Positions 33,126 through 43,748 are shown, counted from the first letter of the stretch. The stretch is 64,000 nucleotides of DNA from JAZKHT01 sp040385245 (GCA_040385245.1 JAZKHT010000003.1:1-64000); one strand, 5' to 3'. Notes: generated by a model not told the origin, from the letters alone. A program made the numbers and translations.

Positions 33126-33153
33126 ACAGGGCCAGCCGCTAGGCTGGCCCTGT
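33126..33153 (+). terminator. Hairpin terminator after the Q-rich small protein
   Basis: ACAGGGCCAGC (33126-33136) pairs perfectly with GCTGGCCCTGT (33143-33153) across a six-base loop, followed by TGCATT. It lies about 35 bases past the small-protein stop and just before the TfoX-C gene. Confidence 0.65.
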
Positions 33154-33172
33154 TGCATTGAAAGGCCGTGCC

Positions 33173-33517
33173 ATGCCGACACCGGTGTCATCGATCCCGA
33201 ACCTTGGCCCCGCGACCGAGGCGGCCTTTGCCCGCGCTGGCATCCATTCCGCCGAAGACCTGCGCAGCGTCGGCGCCGACGAGGCCTATCGACGCCTGCT
33301 GGCCAGCGGCACACAGCCTCATTTCATCGGCTATTATGTGATTGTGATGGGGTTGCAGGGCCGCCCTTGGAACGATTGTCAGGGCGATGAAAAGGCGGCC
33401 CTTCGGGTGCGGTTCGATGCGATCAAGGCCGCGATGGCCCCGGTCACAAAGAACAAGGGCCGCTCCGATCTGGAGGCGGCCCTTGACATGTTTGGCGTAG
33501 TGGAGCGGCGGCGCTAG
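33173..33517 (+). CDS. TfoX C-terminal domain protein
   Basis: A 114-residue protein made only of the TfoX/Sxy C-terminal domain, a helix-hairpin-helix-like fold seen in SIPNLGPATEAAFARAGIHSAEDLRSVGADEAYRRLLASG (about residues 6-46). The N-terminal TfoX domain of competence regulators is absent. A tail (about 75-114) is predicted to be helical. In gamma-proteobacteria Sxy/TfoX activates competence genes with CRP; stand-alone C-domain proteins in alphaproteobacteria have no established function. The start at 33173 has AAAGG seven bases upstream. It is convergent with ndk across a double-hairpin repeat. Confidence 0.78.
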   Translation: MPTPVSSIPNLGPATEAAFARAGIHSAEDLRSVGADEAYRRLLASGTQPHFIGYYVIVMGLQGRPWNDCQGDEKAALRVRFDAIKAAMAPVTKNKGRSDLEAALDMFGVVERRR

Positions 33518-33524
33518 GCCGCCT

Positions 33525-33570
33525 GCAAATTTCGTCGAAGAAATTTGCAAAAGTCTTCGAAGACTTTTGC
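33525..33570. repeat. Double-hairpin intergenic repeat, copy 2 (likely bidirectional terminator)
   Basis: GCAAATTTC/GAAATTTGC (33525-33533 with 33540-33548) is followed at once by a 24-base perfect palindrome (33547-33570) with half-site GCAAAAGTCTTC. It sits between the convergent TfoX-C and ndk genes and has the same two-hairpin plan as 1128-1174, in the opposite orientation. Confidence 0.75.
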
Positions 33571-33584
33571 CCCCCGGTTCGGCC

Positions 33585-34007
33585 TTAGCCGACGAGTTCA
33601 AGGCCGGAAAAGAAGAACGAAATCTCGCGCGCGGCCGATTCCGGGCTGTCGGACCCGTGGACCGAGTTTTCACCGACCGACAGGGCGAAATCCTTGCGGA
33701 TCGTGCCTTCGGCGGCATTGGCGGGGTTGGTGGCCCCCATCACTTCACGGTTTTTCAGGATGGCGCCTTCGCCTTCCAGAACCTGCACGACGACGGGCTG
33801 CGAAGCCATGAATTCGCACAGCTCGCCATAAAAGCCGCGTTCCTTGTGTTCGGCGTAAAACGCACCGGCCTGTGCCATCGACAGATGGATGCGCTTTTGC
33901 GCGACGATGCGCAGGCCCGCCTCTTCGAATTTGGCGTTGATCTTGCCGGTCAGGTTGCGCTTGGTCGCGTCGGGCTTGATGATCGACAGCGTGCGTTCGA
34001 TGGCCAT
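33585..34007 (-). CDS. ndk: Nucleoside diphosphate kinase
   Basis: Transfers the gamma phosphate among nucleotides through a phosphohistidine, keeping NTP and dNTP pools balanced. It has 140 residues, the standard length. TLSIIKPDATKRN opens the fold, and the active-site signature ENSVHGSDS carries catalytic His117. The start at 34007 has GGAGAG just upstream; an upstream in-frame extension to 34190 overlaps the divergent promoter region and is rejected. It is divergent from the ABC-F gene. Confidence 0.97.
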   Translation of the reverse strand: MAIERTLSIIKPDATKRNLTGKINAKFEEAGLRIVAQKRIHLSMAQAGAFYAEHKERGFYGELCEFMASQPVVVQVLEGEGAILKNREVMGATNPANAAEGTIRKDFALSVGENSVHGSDSPESAAREISFFFSGLELVG

Positions 34008-34167
34008 GTTTTCTCTCCACGTGGGGGCGGAATACGCCCTGAATTGATGCGCCGCCCTGCTATCATGCGGGCCGGGGCTTGAAAAGGCGTTCCCGTGCGC
34101 CCCGAACTGCGCCGAAGGGTTGCGCGGGCAGTTGACGCCGCCTGCGCTGTCAGGCAAGCCCGCGGCC

Positions 34168-36018
34168 ATGCTCAAGATTGAAAACATCACCTATTCCGTC
34201 GAAGGTCGCCCCCTGCTGGAGGGCGCGTCCGCCACCATTCCCAATGGCCACAAGGTCGGCCTGATCGGTCGCAACGGGGCGGGCAAGACCACCCTGTTCC
34301 GTCTGATCCGGGGCGAGCTTGCGCTCGAGGGGGGCGAGATCAGCCTTCCCACCCGCGCCCGCATCGGTGGCGTGGCGCAAGAGGTGCCCAGTTCCTCGAC
34401 GTCGCTTCTGGAAACGGTGTTGCAGGCTGATACCGAACGCTCATCGCTGATGGCCGAGGCGGAAACCGCGCAAGACCCGCACCGGATCGCCGAAATCCAG
34501 ACCCGTCTGTCGGACATCGACGCCTGGTCCGCCGAGGGCCGCGCCTCAAGCATCCTGAAGGGCTTGGGATTTGACGCCGAGGCGCAGCTTCGCCCCTGTT
34601 CCGACTTTTCGGGCGGCTGGCGGATGCGTGTTGCCCTTGCCGGGGTGCTGTTTTCTCAGCCCGACCTTTTGTTGCTGGACGAACCGACCAACTATCTGGA
34701 TCTGGAAGGGGCGCTGTGGCTTGAATCCTATCTGCAGAAGTATCCGCACACCGTCATCATTATCTCGCACGATCGCGGCCTGTTGAACCGCGCCGTGCAG
34801 GGCATCCTGCATCTGGATGGCAAGAAGCTGACCTATTGGACCGGGCCGTATGACCAGTTCGCCCGTCAGATGGCCGAACGCCGTGCCGTCCTGCAGGCCG
34901 AGGCGAAAAAGCAGGAACTGCGCCGCGCCCATCTGCAAAGCTTTGTCGACCGCTTCAAGGCCAAGGCGTCAAAGGCCGTGCAGGCGCAATCCCGCGTCAA
35001 GATGCTGGAAAAGATGACGCCGATCACTGCACCCGAAGACGCGAAAAAGGTTGTCTTTACCTTTCCGGTGCCCGAGGAATTGTCGCCGCCCATCATCAAC
35101 ATGGAAGGCGTCGCCGTCGGCTATGACGGCCCGCCCGTGCTGAAGAACCTGTCGTTGCGCATCGATCAGGACGACCGCATCGCGCTGCTGGGCCGAAACG
35201 GCGAGGGGAAATCGACCCTGTCCAAGCTGCTGGCGGGCAAGCTGCCCCCGATGGCGGGCAAGATGGTCAGCTCGTCCAAGCTGCGGATCGGCTATTTCGC
35301 CCAGCATCAGGTGGACGAACTGCACATCGACGAAACCCCGCTGCAACACATCATGCGGCTGCGCCCCGCCGAAGGGCAGCCCCGCCTGCGCGCGCGTCTG
35401 GCGGGGTTCGGCCTGATGGCCGATCAGGCCGAAACCGTGGTGGGCCGCCTGTCGGGCGGGCAAAAGGCGCGATTGTCGCTGCTGCTGGCCACCATCGACG
35501 CGCCACACCTGCTGATCCTGGACGAACCGACCAACCACCTTGATATGGAAAGCCGCGAGGCGCTGGTCGAGGCGTTGACCGAATATTCCGGTGCCGTCAT
35601 CCTTGTCAGCCACGACATGCACCTGTTGTCACTGGTGGCCGACCGGCTGTGGCTGGTCAAGGGCGGGGCCGTTACCCCCTATTACGAAGACCTTGAGGCG
35701 TATCGCCGTCAGCTTCTGGCGGGCGACGAAGATGTGAAGGTCGCCCCACAACCCGTTGCAAAGGCAAAGAAAGCCAGCCGGGACGAAGTTCTTGCCCTAC
35801 GGTCCGATGTCCGCAAGTGCGAGGAAAGGCTTTCCAAGCTGAACGAGATGCGCGACCGTCTGGCAAAGAAGCTTGCCGATCCGGACCTGTACGAGTCCGC
35901 CCGCATCGGCGAGTTGGAGACATGGAACAAGAAATACGCCGAGGTGATGGAAGGCCTCGACCGGGCCGAGGCGATGTGGCTGTCGGCCCAGGAACGGTTG
36001 GAGACAGCGGGGGGATAG
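34168..36018 (+). CDS. ABC-F family ATPase
   Basis: A soluble 616-residue protein with two ABC ATPase domains and no membrane segments. Domain one has Walker A GRNGAGKT (34-41), signature SGGW and Walker B LLLLDEPTNYLD. The charged inter-domain linker (about 240-290, KKQELRRAHLQSFVDRFKAK) is typical. Domain two has GRNGEGKST, SGGQKARLSL and LLILDEPTNHLD. The C-terminus is a coiled coil (about 545-610). ABC-F proteins bind the ribosomal E site and ease stalled or early elongation. The layout is nearest to Uup/YheS-like housekeeping members; antibiotic resistance is not implied. MarC follows four bases after the stop. Confidence 0.92.
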   Translation: MLKIENITYSVEGRPLLEGASATIPNGHKVGLIGRNGAGKTTLFRLIRGELALEGGEISLPTRARIGGVAQEVPSSSTSLLETVLQADTERSSLMAEAETAQDPHRIAEIQTRLSDIDAWSAEGRASSILKGLGFDAEAQLRPCSDFSGGWRMRVALAGVLFSQPDLLLLDEPTNYLDLEGALWLESYLQKYPHTVIIISHDRGLLNRAVQGILHLDGKKLTYWTGPYDQFARQMAERRAVLQAEAKKQELRRAHLQSFVDRFKAKASKAVQAQSRVKMLEKMTPITAPEDAKKVVFTFPVPEELSPPIINMEGVAVGYDGPPVLKNLSLRIDQDDRIALLGRNGEGKSTLSKLLAGKLPPMAGKMVSSSKLRIGYFAQHQVDELHIDETPLQHIMRLRPAEGQPRLRARLAGFGLMADQAETVVGRLSGGQKARLSLLLATIDAPHLLILDEPTNHLDMESREALVEALTEYSGAVILVSHDMHLLSLVADRLWLVKGGAVTPYYEDLEAYRRQLLAGDEDVKVAPQPVAKAKKASRDEVLALRSDVRKCEERLSKLNEMRDRLAKKLADPDLYESARIGELETWNKKYAEVMEGLDRAEAMWLSAQERLETAGG

Positions 36019-36022
36019 CGCG

Positions 36023-36640
36023 TTGGACACCGCCTTTCTGATCACGGCCTTCGCCACACTGTTTGTCGTGATCGACCCGCCGGGGTTGATCCCGCTGTTC
36101 ATCGCGCTGACCACGGGCATGTCACCGGAACAACGTCGCACCATCGGCCTGCGCGCCTGTGTGATCGCGGGTGTGCTGCTGATGCTGTTCGGGCTGGCGG
36201 GCGAATCGATCCTTGGCTTCATCGGCATCTCGATGCCCGCCTTTCGCATCGCGGGTGGAATTCTGCTGTTTCTGACCGCACTCGACATGCTGTTCGAACG
36301 CCGCACCCAGCGGCGCGAGGGGCAGCACGGTGAACCTGACCACGACATTTCCGTCTTTCCGCTGGCCACGCCGCTGATTGCGGGGCCGGGGGCGATTGCG
36401 TCGATGATCCTGCTGGTGGGCGAATCGGGCGGCGGCTGGATCGGGACGGGGTCCGTCCTTGGCCTGCTGCTGGCGGTGTTGATCGTGACCTACCTCATGT
36501 TCCTTGCCGCCCCGCCGTTGGAGCGCGTGTTGGGCCGCACCGGGACAATCGTGATCACGCGCCTGCTGGGTATGTTGCTGGCCGCACTGTCGGTGCAATT
36601 CGTGATCGACGGGGTCAAGGGAACCGGATTGATCGGCTGA
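36023..36640 (+). CDS. MarC/UPF0056 family integral membrane protein
   Basis: A 205-residue inner-membrane protein with about six hydrophobic helices. ATLFVVIDPPGLIPLFIAL at the N-terminus and PLATPLIAGPGAIASMILL in the middle are the paired family signatures, a likely internal repeat. The proteins are named from the E. coli mar locus, but a direct role in drug resistance was not borne out; transport of small molecules has been suggested. Translation appears to start with TTG at 36023, preceded by a G-run eight bases away; no ATG is well placed. Spacing to the ABC-F gene suggests co-transcription. Confidence 0.87.
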   Translation: MDTAFLITAFATLFVVIDPPGLIPLFIALTTGMSPEQRRTIGLRACVIAGVLLMLFGLAGESILGFIGISMPAFRIAGGILLFLTALDMLFERRTQRREGQHGEPDHDISVFPLATPLIAGPGAIASMILLVGESGGGWIGTGSVLGLLLAVLIVTYLMFLAAPPLERVLGRTGTIVITRLLGMLLAALSVQFVIDGVKGTGLIG

Positions 36641-36692
36641 CCCTTTTCCCCGACCGGCCCCCGCCCCATATCGGGGGTCCAAAGGAGGCGCG

Positions 36693-37268
36693 ATGGACAA
36701 CGATACCCTGGGCCGGATGGTCTATCTTGTGCTGTTGCTGGCGGCCGTCGGCGGCTGGGTGCTGGTGGAATATCGCACGCGGTTGGGGCAGTTTTTGCGC
36801 GTGACCATGGCCTGGGTGCTGATCTTTGTTGGCGTCATGGCGGGCTTTGGGCTGTGGAGCGACCTGCGCAGCACGTTGTTGCCGCGCCAGATGGTGACCG
36901 AAACCGGCGAGATCGAAATCCCCCGCGCCGCAGACGGGCATTACTATGTGACGCTGAACGTCAACGGCACCCCGGTGCAATTCATGGCCGACACCGGCGC
37001 CACCAACATGGTGCTGAACGCGGCGGACGCAGACCGCCTTGGCATTGACCGCGACAGTCTGGTCTTCGCGGGCGAGGCGATGACTGCGAACGGCACCGTC
37101 CGCACCGCGCGGATCAAGCTGCCGCTGGTCGAACTCGGCCCCTTTGCCGAACAGGATTTCCCTGCTTGGGTGAACGAGGGCGACATGGAAGGCTCGCTTC
37201 TGGGGATGGAGTATCTGGGGCTGTACCGCGTTGAAATCGCAGATGACCGCATGGTGCTGCGGCGGTAG
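36693..37268 (+). CDS. Retropepsin-like aspartic protease (TIGR02281 type), membrane-anchored
   Basis: A 191-residue protein with two N-terminal hydrophobic segments (about 9-26 and 37-54), then a single retropepsin-like domain. The catalytic motif is ADTGATNMVL with Asp100, and the flap-to-end region GSLLGMEYLGLYRVEI is conserved. Retropepsins act as dimers because each chain gives one aspartate. The domain should face the periplasm if both N-terminal segments span the membrane. Known relatives are widespread in alphaproteobacteria; Rickettsia APRc/SpRP-like proteases are the best-studied. GGAGG precedes the ATG. Its stop is immediately followed (0 bp) by the stop of convergent holC. Confidence 0.88.
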   Translation: MDNDTLGRMVYLVLLLAAVGGWVLVEYRTRLGQFLRVTMAWVLIFVGVMAGFGLWSDLRSTLLPRQMVTETGEIEIPRAADGHYYVTLNVNGTPVQFMADTGATNMVLNAADADRLGIDRDSLVFAGEAMTANGTVRTARIKLPLVELGPFAEQDFPAWVNEGDMEGSLLGMEYLGLYRVEIADDRMVLRR

Positions 37269-37739
37269 CTACTGCCCCGGCGCGTTCTTTTCCGATTTCT
37301 TTTCCCAACGGCCCGACTCCTCTGACCAATATTGTGCGTGAACGCCTGCGTCGATCAGGGTTTTCCACTGTCCACGCGCGGCGGCCAGGGTATCAGGGTT
37401 GGCGGCGTCGAACAAAAGCCAGACGCGTTCCAACGCCTGCGCCTCGGCCACGGTCACGCCTGCGCTGTCGATCAGGAACAGGCCCGCCGCCGCGTTGGCG
37501 ATGGCCCCGCGCCCGATCAGCACCGGCTGTTCCGCGTCATGCGGACCGCCTTCGAGGCCGTGGGGCAGGAAACTGTCGTCCGGGTCTTGCCACAGCGCGA
37601 CATCCAGATGCGCAAGGGCCGCCGGATCGGTGCCGCGCACCATCACCCGCCAGCCCATGCCCATCGCCCGACCCAGCAACATGCGCAAGGTATCTTCCGC
37701 CGTGCTGTGGGTCAGGTGGTAGAACATCGCGATGCCCAT
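37269..37739 (-). CDS. holC: DNA polymerase III subunit chi
   Basis: A 156-residue clamp-loader accessory subunit that binds single-strand binding protein and ties it to the replicase. FYHLTHSTAEDTLRMLLGRAMGMGWRVMV at the N-terminus and the segment LWQDPDDSFLPHG with EQPVLIG are chi signatures. The start at 37739 is used; an ATG four codons later (37727) is equally possible because neither has a strong ribosome-binding site. It lies 9 bp after pepA, a pairing common in proteobacteria. The C-terminal charged tail is longer than in E. coli. Confidence 0.9.
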   Translation of the reverse strand: MGIAMFYHLTHSTAEDTLRMLLGRAMGMGWRVMVRGTDPAALAHLDVALWQDPDDSFLPHGLEGGPHDAEQPVLIGRGAIANAAAGLFLIDSAGVTVAEAQALERVWLLFDAANPDTLAAARGQWKTLIDAGVHAQYWSEESGRWEKKSEKNAPGQ

Positions 37740-37748
37740 GGGATCAGG

Positions 37749-39221
<1,473 letters not shown>

Positions 39222-39379
39222 CGCGGTCTCCTGAAATCAAGGGAAATCGGGGGATGCGCACCCCCGGCAAGCTTCTGCCGGACGGTAGCCCGGCAGGCTT
39301 CGGTTGACCAGATATGAGTTTTCCCCGCCCCGGTTTTCCGATAGCGTCCGCGCAAGGACAAAAACGGGGATGGGCGCGC

Positions 39380-40504
39380 GTGTCGAGATTCGACAGATAT
39401 CTGCTGTCGCAACTGATTGCGCTGTTCGGATTTTTTTCCCTAGTGCTTGTGGCTGTCTATTGGGTCAACCGGGCCGTGGGACTGTTTGACAAGCTGATCG
39501 GAAATGGCCATTCGGCGTTGGTTTTTCTTGAATTTTCGCTGCTGACCCTTCCCAATGTGATCAGGTTGGTGCTGCCCATTTCCGCCTTTGCCGCGTCGGT
39601 CTATGTGACCAACCGCCTGACGCAGGAAAGCGAACTTGTGGTGATGCAGGCGACCGGTTTTTCGGCGTTCCGGCTGGCCCGTCCGGTTTTGGCCTTCGGT
39701 CTTTTTGTCGCGGTTCTGATGCTGCTGTTGACCAACGTGCTGGTGCCCACCAGCCGCGCCATGCTGGCCGACCGCAGCGCCACCCTGACGGAAAACGCGA
39801 CTGCGCAATTCCTGAACGACGGGCAGTTCATGCATCCCGCCAAGGGCACCACGCTGTATATCCGCGAAATCACCGCGCAGGGCGAGTTGCTGGACCTGTT
39901 CCTGTCGGACGACCGTGATCCGAACCACCGGACGATCTATACCGCGCGGCGGGCCTTGCTGGCGCGGGGCGATGCGGGGCCAAAGCTGTTGATGTTCGAC
40001 GGCATATCACAGCGTCTGACGCGCGAGGATCGGCGCATGTCGATCACGCGCTTTGCCGATTTCACCTATGACATCGGTGGTCTGATTGCGGGGTCCGAAC
40101 CGCAGGCGCGCAGCCCGGAAGAGGTATCGACCTGGGCGCTGATCACCGCGCAAGCGCCCGCGCTGGCGGCCCTGAGCATGACACCCGACGCCGTGCGGAC
40201 CGAGGTTCACATGCGGCTGTCCGCGCCTTTTCTGGCAACGGCGGCGGCGTTGATCGGGTTTGCGACACTGCTGATCGGGGCGTTCAGCCGCTTTGGCCTG
40301 TGGCGGCAGATCATCGCCGCGGTGCTGCTGCTGATCCTGTTGCAGGTCGTCAACACCACGGGCACCTCTGCTGCACAAGATGACCCTGCGTCCTGGCCGC
40401 TGCTTTATGCCAGCCCGGTCCTTGGCCTGATCATCGGCTGCGGGCTGTTGTGGCAGGCCCAACGCCCGCGCCGTGTCGGCCCTGTCGGGGGGGCACCGGC
40501 ATGA
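39380..40504 (+). CDS. lptF: LPS export ABC transporter permease LptF
   Basis: A 374-residue inner-membrane permease of the LptB2FG transporter that lifts lipopolysaccharide from the inner membrane to LptC. Helices occur near residues 12-35, 55-80 and 98-118, then a large periplasmic beta-jellyroll (about 120-260) and three C-terminal helices. SRFDRYLLSQLIALFGFFSLVLV and VLPISAFAASVYVTNRLTQESELVVMQATG are family-typical. The GTG at 39380 is chosen because the upstream frame lacks homology; GGGGA is about ten bases before it. The ATGA overlap with lptG shows coupling. Confidence 0.93.
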   Translation: MSRFDRYLLSQLIALFGFFSLVLVAVYWVNRAVGLFDKLIGNGHSALVFLEFSLLTLPNVIRLVLPISAFAASVYVTNRLTQESELVVMQATGFSAFRLARPVLAFGLFVAVLMLLLTNVLVPTSRAMLADRSATLTENATAQFLNDGQFMHPAKGTTLYIREITAQGELLDLFLSDDRDPNHRTIYTARRALLARGDAGPKLLMFDGISQRLTREDRRMSITRFADFTYDIGGLIAGSEPQARSPEEVSTWALITAQAPALAALSMTPDAVRTEVHMRLSAPFLATAAALIGFATLLIGAFSRFGLWRQIIAAVLLLILLQVVNTTGTSAAQDDPASWPLLYASPVLGLIIGCGLLWQAQRPRRVGPVGGAPA

Positions 40505-41598
40505 CCCTGAGCCTGTATTTTGCGCGCCGGTTTCTGGGGATGTTCGCGCGGGTGTTCTTTGCCTTTTACGGCATCATGCTGCTGATCGATCTGGCCGACC
40601 AGTTGCGCAGCTTTTCCGACGAGTCGATCTCGTTGCAGCAGGCGCTGCTGCTGGCGGCAATGAATGTGCCGGAAAGCCTGTACCGCATCCTGCCGCTGAT
40701 CATGATCCTGTCGGCCATCGCCCTGTTCATTGGCCTTGCACGGTCGTCCGAACTGGTGGTGGTGCGCGCGGCGGGCCGGTCGGGCCTGCGTTTTCTGCTG
40801 GCCCCGGTTCTGGTGGCGACGCTGTTCGGGGCATTTGCAGTGGCGATCCTGAACCCGCTGGTGGCGGCCACGTCGAAACGGCACGATCTGATGGTGGCCG
40901 ACATCGGGCGCGGCGGCAAATCGGTGCTGTCGGTGTCGGAATCCGGGCTGTGGCTGCGGCAGGGCAATGACACGGGCCAGACCGTCATTCAGGCCGCCCG
41001 CGCCAATTCGGACGGGACAGAACTGTTCGGTGTGACCTTCATCCTGTTTGACGACACCGGCCTGCCCCAATCGCGGATCGAGGCGGACACCGCCCGTCTG
41101 GACCCCGGCGCCTGGGTGTTGAGCGGGGCAAAGCGGTGGTCGCTGTCGGATGCGAACCCCGAACAGACGGCGCAGGCCGTGCCCGACGGGTTGCGTCTCG
41201 ATACCTATCTGACCCGCGAAGGCATCCGTGACAGTTTCGGCGTGCCGTCGGCCATTCCGTTCTGGGGCCTGCCCGATTATATCGCCGGACTGGAACGGGC
41301 GGGATTTTCCGCCCGCACGCACCGTGTCTGGTTCCAGATGGAACTGGCGCAACCGCTGCTTTTGGCCGCGATGGTGCTGGTGGCGGCGGGGTTCACGATG
41401 CGGCACGCGCGGTTCGGCAAGACGGGCACCTTGGTGCTACTGGCGATATTGTGCGGGTTCTTGATCTTTTTCCTGCGGAATTTTGCGCAAGTCCTTGGTG
41501 AAAATGGGCAGATCCCCGTGGCCCTTGCGGCGTGGACCCCGCCCCTTGCCGCTGTTCTGATGGCGCTTGGCCTGTTGCTGCACCTGGAGGATGGCTGA
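40501..41598 (+). CDS. lptG: LPS export ABC transporter permease LptG
   Basis: The 365-residue partner of LptF with the same layout: three N-terminal helices, a periplasmic jellyroll (about 120-265), three C-terminal helices. TLSLYFARRFLGMFARVFFAFYGIMLLIDLADQLR and the coupling segment LARSSELVVVRAAGRSGLR are typical. The ATG at 40501 overlaps the lptF stop, and its own stop overlaps the lptD start (TGATG), so lptF, lptG and lptD are translated as a chain. The ATPase gene lptB is not in the window. Confidence 0.93.
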   Translation: MTLSLYFARRFLGMFARVFFAFYGIMLLIDLADQLRSFSDESISLQQALLLAAMNVPESLYRILPLIMILSAIALFIGLARSSELVVVRAAGRSGLRFLLAPVLVATLFGAFAVAILNPLVAATSKRHDLMVADIGRGGKSVLSVSESGLWLRQGNDTGQTVIQAARANSDGTELFGVTFILFDDTGLPQSRIEADTARLDPGAWVLSGAKRWSLSDANPEQTAQAVPDGLRLDTYLTREGIRDSFGVPSAIPFWGLPDYIAGLERAGFSARTHRVWFQMELAQPLLLAAMVLVAAGFTMRHARFGKTGTLVLLAILCGFLIFFLRNFAQVLGENGQIPVALAAWTPPLAAVLMALGLLLHLEDG

Positions 41599-43748
41599 TG
41601 CTGCGCGCTGTGATCCGTCCTTTGCTGGTGGCGTTGCTGCTGTCGGTCAGCCCGCTGCCGATGGGGGCGCAGGAAACGGCCACGCTGGTGGCCGACCGTC
41701 TGGAAATTGCCGCCGACAGCCGGTTGATCGCCGAAGGCGGGGTCGAGGTGTTCTATCAGGGCCGCCGGTTGAAGGCCGCGCGCATCGTGTTTGACCGTGC
41801 CAGCGACCGGTTGCTGATCGAGGGTCCGATCACGCTGACGGAAAACGACGGGTCGATCATCATCCTTGCCAGTCAGGCCGATCTGGCATCGGACCTGACC
41901 GAAGGCATCCTGACATCGGCCCGCATCGTGATGGATCAGCAGTTGCAGATGGCGGCGGCACAGATCCGGCGCAGCGGCGGGCGCTATACCCAGCTTGACC
42001 GTGCCGTCGCCTCGGCCTGCCGGGTGTGCGAAGGATCGACCACGCCCTTGTGGGAAATCCGCGCCCGCCGGGTGACGCATGACCAGTTGGAACAGCAGAT
42101 CTATTTCGACCACGCCCAGTTCCGGCTGGCCGGGGTGCCGATCTTCTACATCCCGCGCCTGCGGATGCCCGATCCCACGCTGGAGCGCAGTTCAGGCTTT
42201 CTGAACCCGTCCTTCGTCAATTCGACGGCGCATGGGTCGGGCCTGCGGATGCCGTATTTCCAGACCCTTGGCGCATCGCGCGACCTGACCATCACGCCCT
42301 ATGTCACGACCCAAGGCACACGGTCGGTCGAACTGCGCTATCGTCAGGCCTTTCGCAATGGCCGGATCGAGGTGACGGGGGCCGTCGCTCGCGACGATCT
42401 GCTGCCCGGCGACACGCGGGGCTTTGTCCTTGCCAGCGGTGACTTCGCCCTGCCCGCCGATTTCACGCTGCGCTTTCGCGGCGAGGTGGTCAGTGATGAC
42501 GCCTATTATCTGGACTACGGGGTCGAGGCCAAGGACCGTCTGGACAGCCGGTTGGAGGTGTCGCGCACCCGGCGGGACGAACACATATCGGCCCGGCTGA
42601 TCGGCTATCAATCGTTGCGCAACGGCGAGGTGAACGCGACCCTGCCGTCGCTGGTGTCGGATTTCACCTTTCAGCGCCGCTTTACCCTTGGCACCATCGG
42701 CGGCGAAGGCGGCCTTCGGTTTCAGACCCATAGCCATTACCGCACGTCCGAAGATGGAAGCGATGTCAACCTTGACGGCATCGCTGACGGGCGCGATCTG
42801 TCGCGCGCCTCTGTCCGCATCGACTGGCGGCGCGAATGGCTGCTGCCCGGTGGCATCATCGGCGCCGTGCTGGGAGAGGCGTCGGCGGATGTCTATCAGA
42901 TCAGTCAGGACGATATCTGGGCAGGGCAGCGCAGCCGCACCCATGGCGCGGTGGCGGCGGAACTGCGCTGGCCATGGGTCAAGGCGACCACGTCCGGCGC
43001 AACCCATCTGGTGGAGCCTGTGGCGCAATTGATCTGGTCGCCCAAGACGCCCGAAGGTCTGCCGAACGAGGATTCGGCACTGGTGGAATTCGACGAGGGC
43101 AATCTGTTTTCGCTGAACCGCTTTCCCGGGTCTGACGCGGTCGAGGCCGGGGTGCGCGCCAATCTGGGCATCGGCTGGACCCGGTTTGACCCCGACGGCT
43201 GGTCGATGGGGGTGACGGTCGGGCGGGTGCTGCGCGCCGATGACCTGACCCAGTTCGGGCCTGCGTCCGGTCTGGACGGCAGCCAATCCGATTGGCTGGC
43301 GGCGGCCCGGATCACCATGAAGGATGGGCTGGGGCTGACGGGCCGTGTGCTGTTTGACGACGGGCTGGACGCGACCAAGGCGGAAATGCGCCTTGACCTG
43401 AGCCGCGACCGGTATGGGCTGTCGTCCAGCTATGTCTGGGCTGTCGCGGACACGTTGGAAAACCGCCCCTTTGATACGGCGGAACTGGTGGTGGACGGCC
43501 ATTATGATGTGACCGGCAACTGGACCGTCAGCGGGCAAAGCCGATATGATTTCGCGGCAAGCCGGGCCAGTCGCGCCGGGTTTGGCGTGGCGTATCGCAA
43601 CGAATGCATCCGGGTCGATCTTTCTCTCTCGCATCGCTTCACGTCCTCGACTAGTGTGAAGCCGAACACGAATTTCGACCTTTCGGTCGATCTGCTCGGC
43701 TTTGGAAGCGGTGGCGAGGCGGGGCCTGCGCGGGTGTGCAGGCGATGA
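41598..43748 (+). CDS. lptD: LPS-assembly protein LptD (outer membrane)
   Basis: A 716-residue outer-membrane beta-barrel that places LPS in the outer leaflet with LptE. The N-terminal signal peptide ends near MGAQ (residues 1-26). An LptA-like OstA/jellyroll domain follows (about 27-160: LVADRLEIAADSRLIAEGGVEVFYQGRRLKAARI). Then comes the barrel, with PYFQTLGASRDLTITPYV and many aromatic strands to the terminus. Cys residues in VASACRVCEG may form the conserved disulfides. It is preceded by GGAGG and overlaps lptG by one base. Proteins that need SurA, encoded next, are outer-membrane barrels like this one. Confidence 0.94.
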   Translation: MLRAVIRPLLVALLLSVSPLPMGAQETATLVADRLEIAADSRLIAEGGVEVFYQGRRLKAARIVFDRASDRLLIEGPITLTENDGSIIILASQADLASDLTEGILTSARIVMDQQLQMAAAQIRRSGGRYTQLDRAVASACRVCEGSTTPLWEIRARRVTHDQLEQQIYFDHAQFRLAGVPIFYIPRLRMPDPTLERSSGFLNPSFVNSTAHGSGLRMPYFQTLGASRDLTITPYVTTQGTRSVELRYRQAFRNGRIEVTGAVARDDLLPGDTRGFVLASGDFALPADFTLRFRGEVVSDDAYYLDYGVEAKDRLDSRLEVSRTRRDEHISARLIGYQSLRNGEVNATLPSLVSDFTFQRRFTLGTIGGEGGLRFQTHSHYRTSEDGSDVNLDGIADGRDLSRASVRIDWRREWLLPGGIIGAVLGEASADVYQISQDDIWAGQRSRTHGAVAAELRWPWVKATTSGATHLVEPVAQLIWSPKTPEGLPNEDSALVEFDEGNLFSLNRFPGSDAVEAGVRANLGIGWTRFDPDGWSMGVTVGRVLRADDLTQFGPASGLDGSQSDWLAAARITMKDGLGLTGRVLFDDGLDATKAEMRLDLSRDRYGLSSSYVWAVADTLENRPFDTAELVVDGHYDVTGNWTVSGQSRYDFAASRASRAGFGVAYRNECIRVDLSLSHRFTSSTSVKPNTNFDLSVDLLGFGSGGEAGPARVCRR

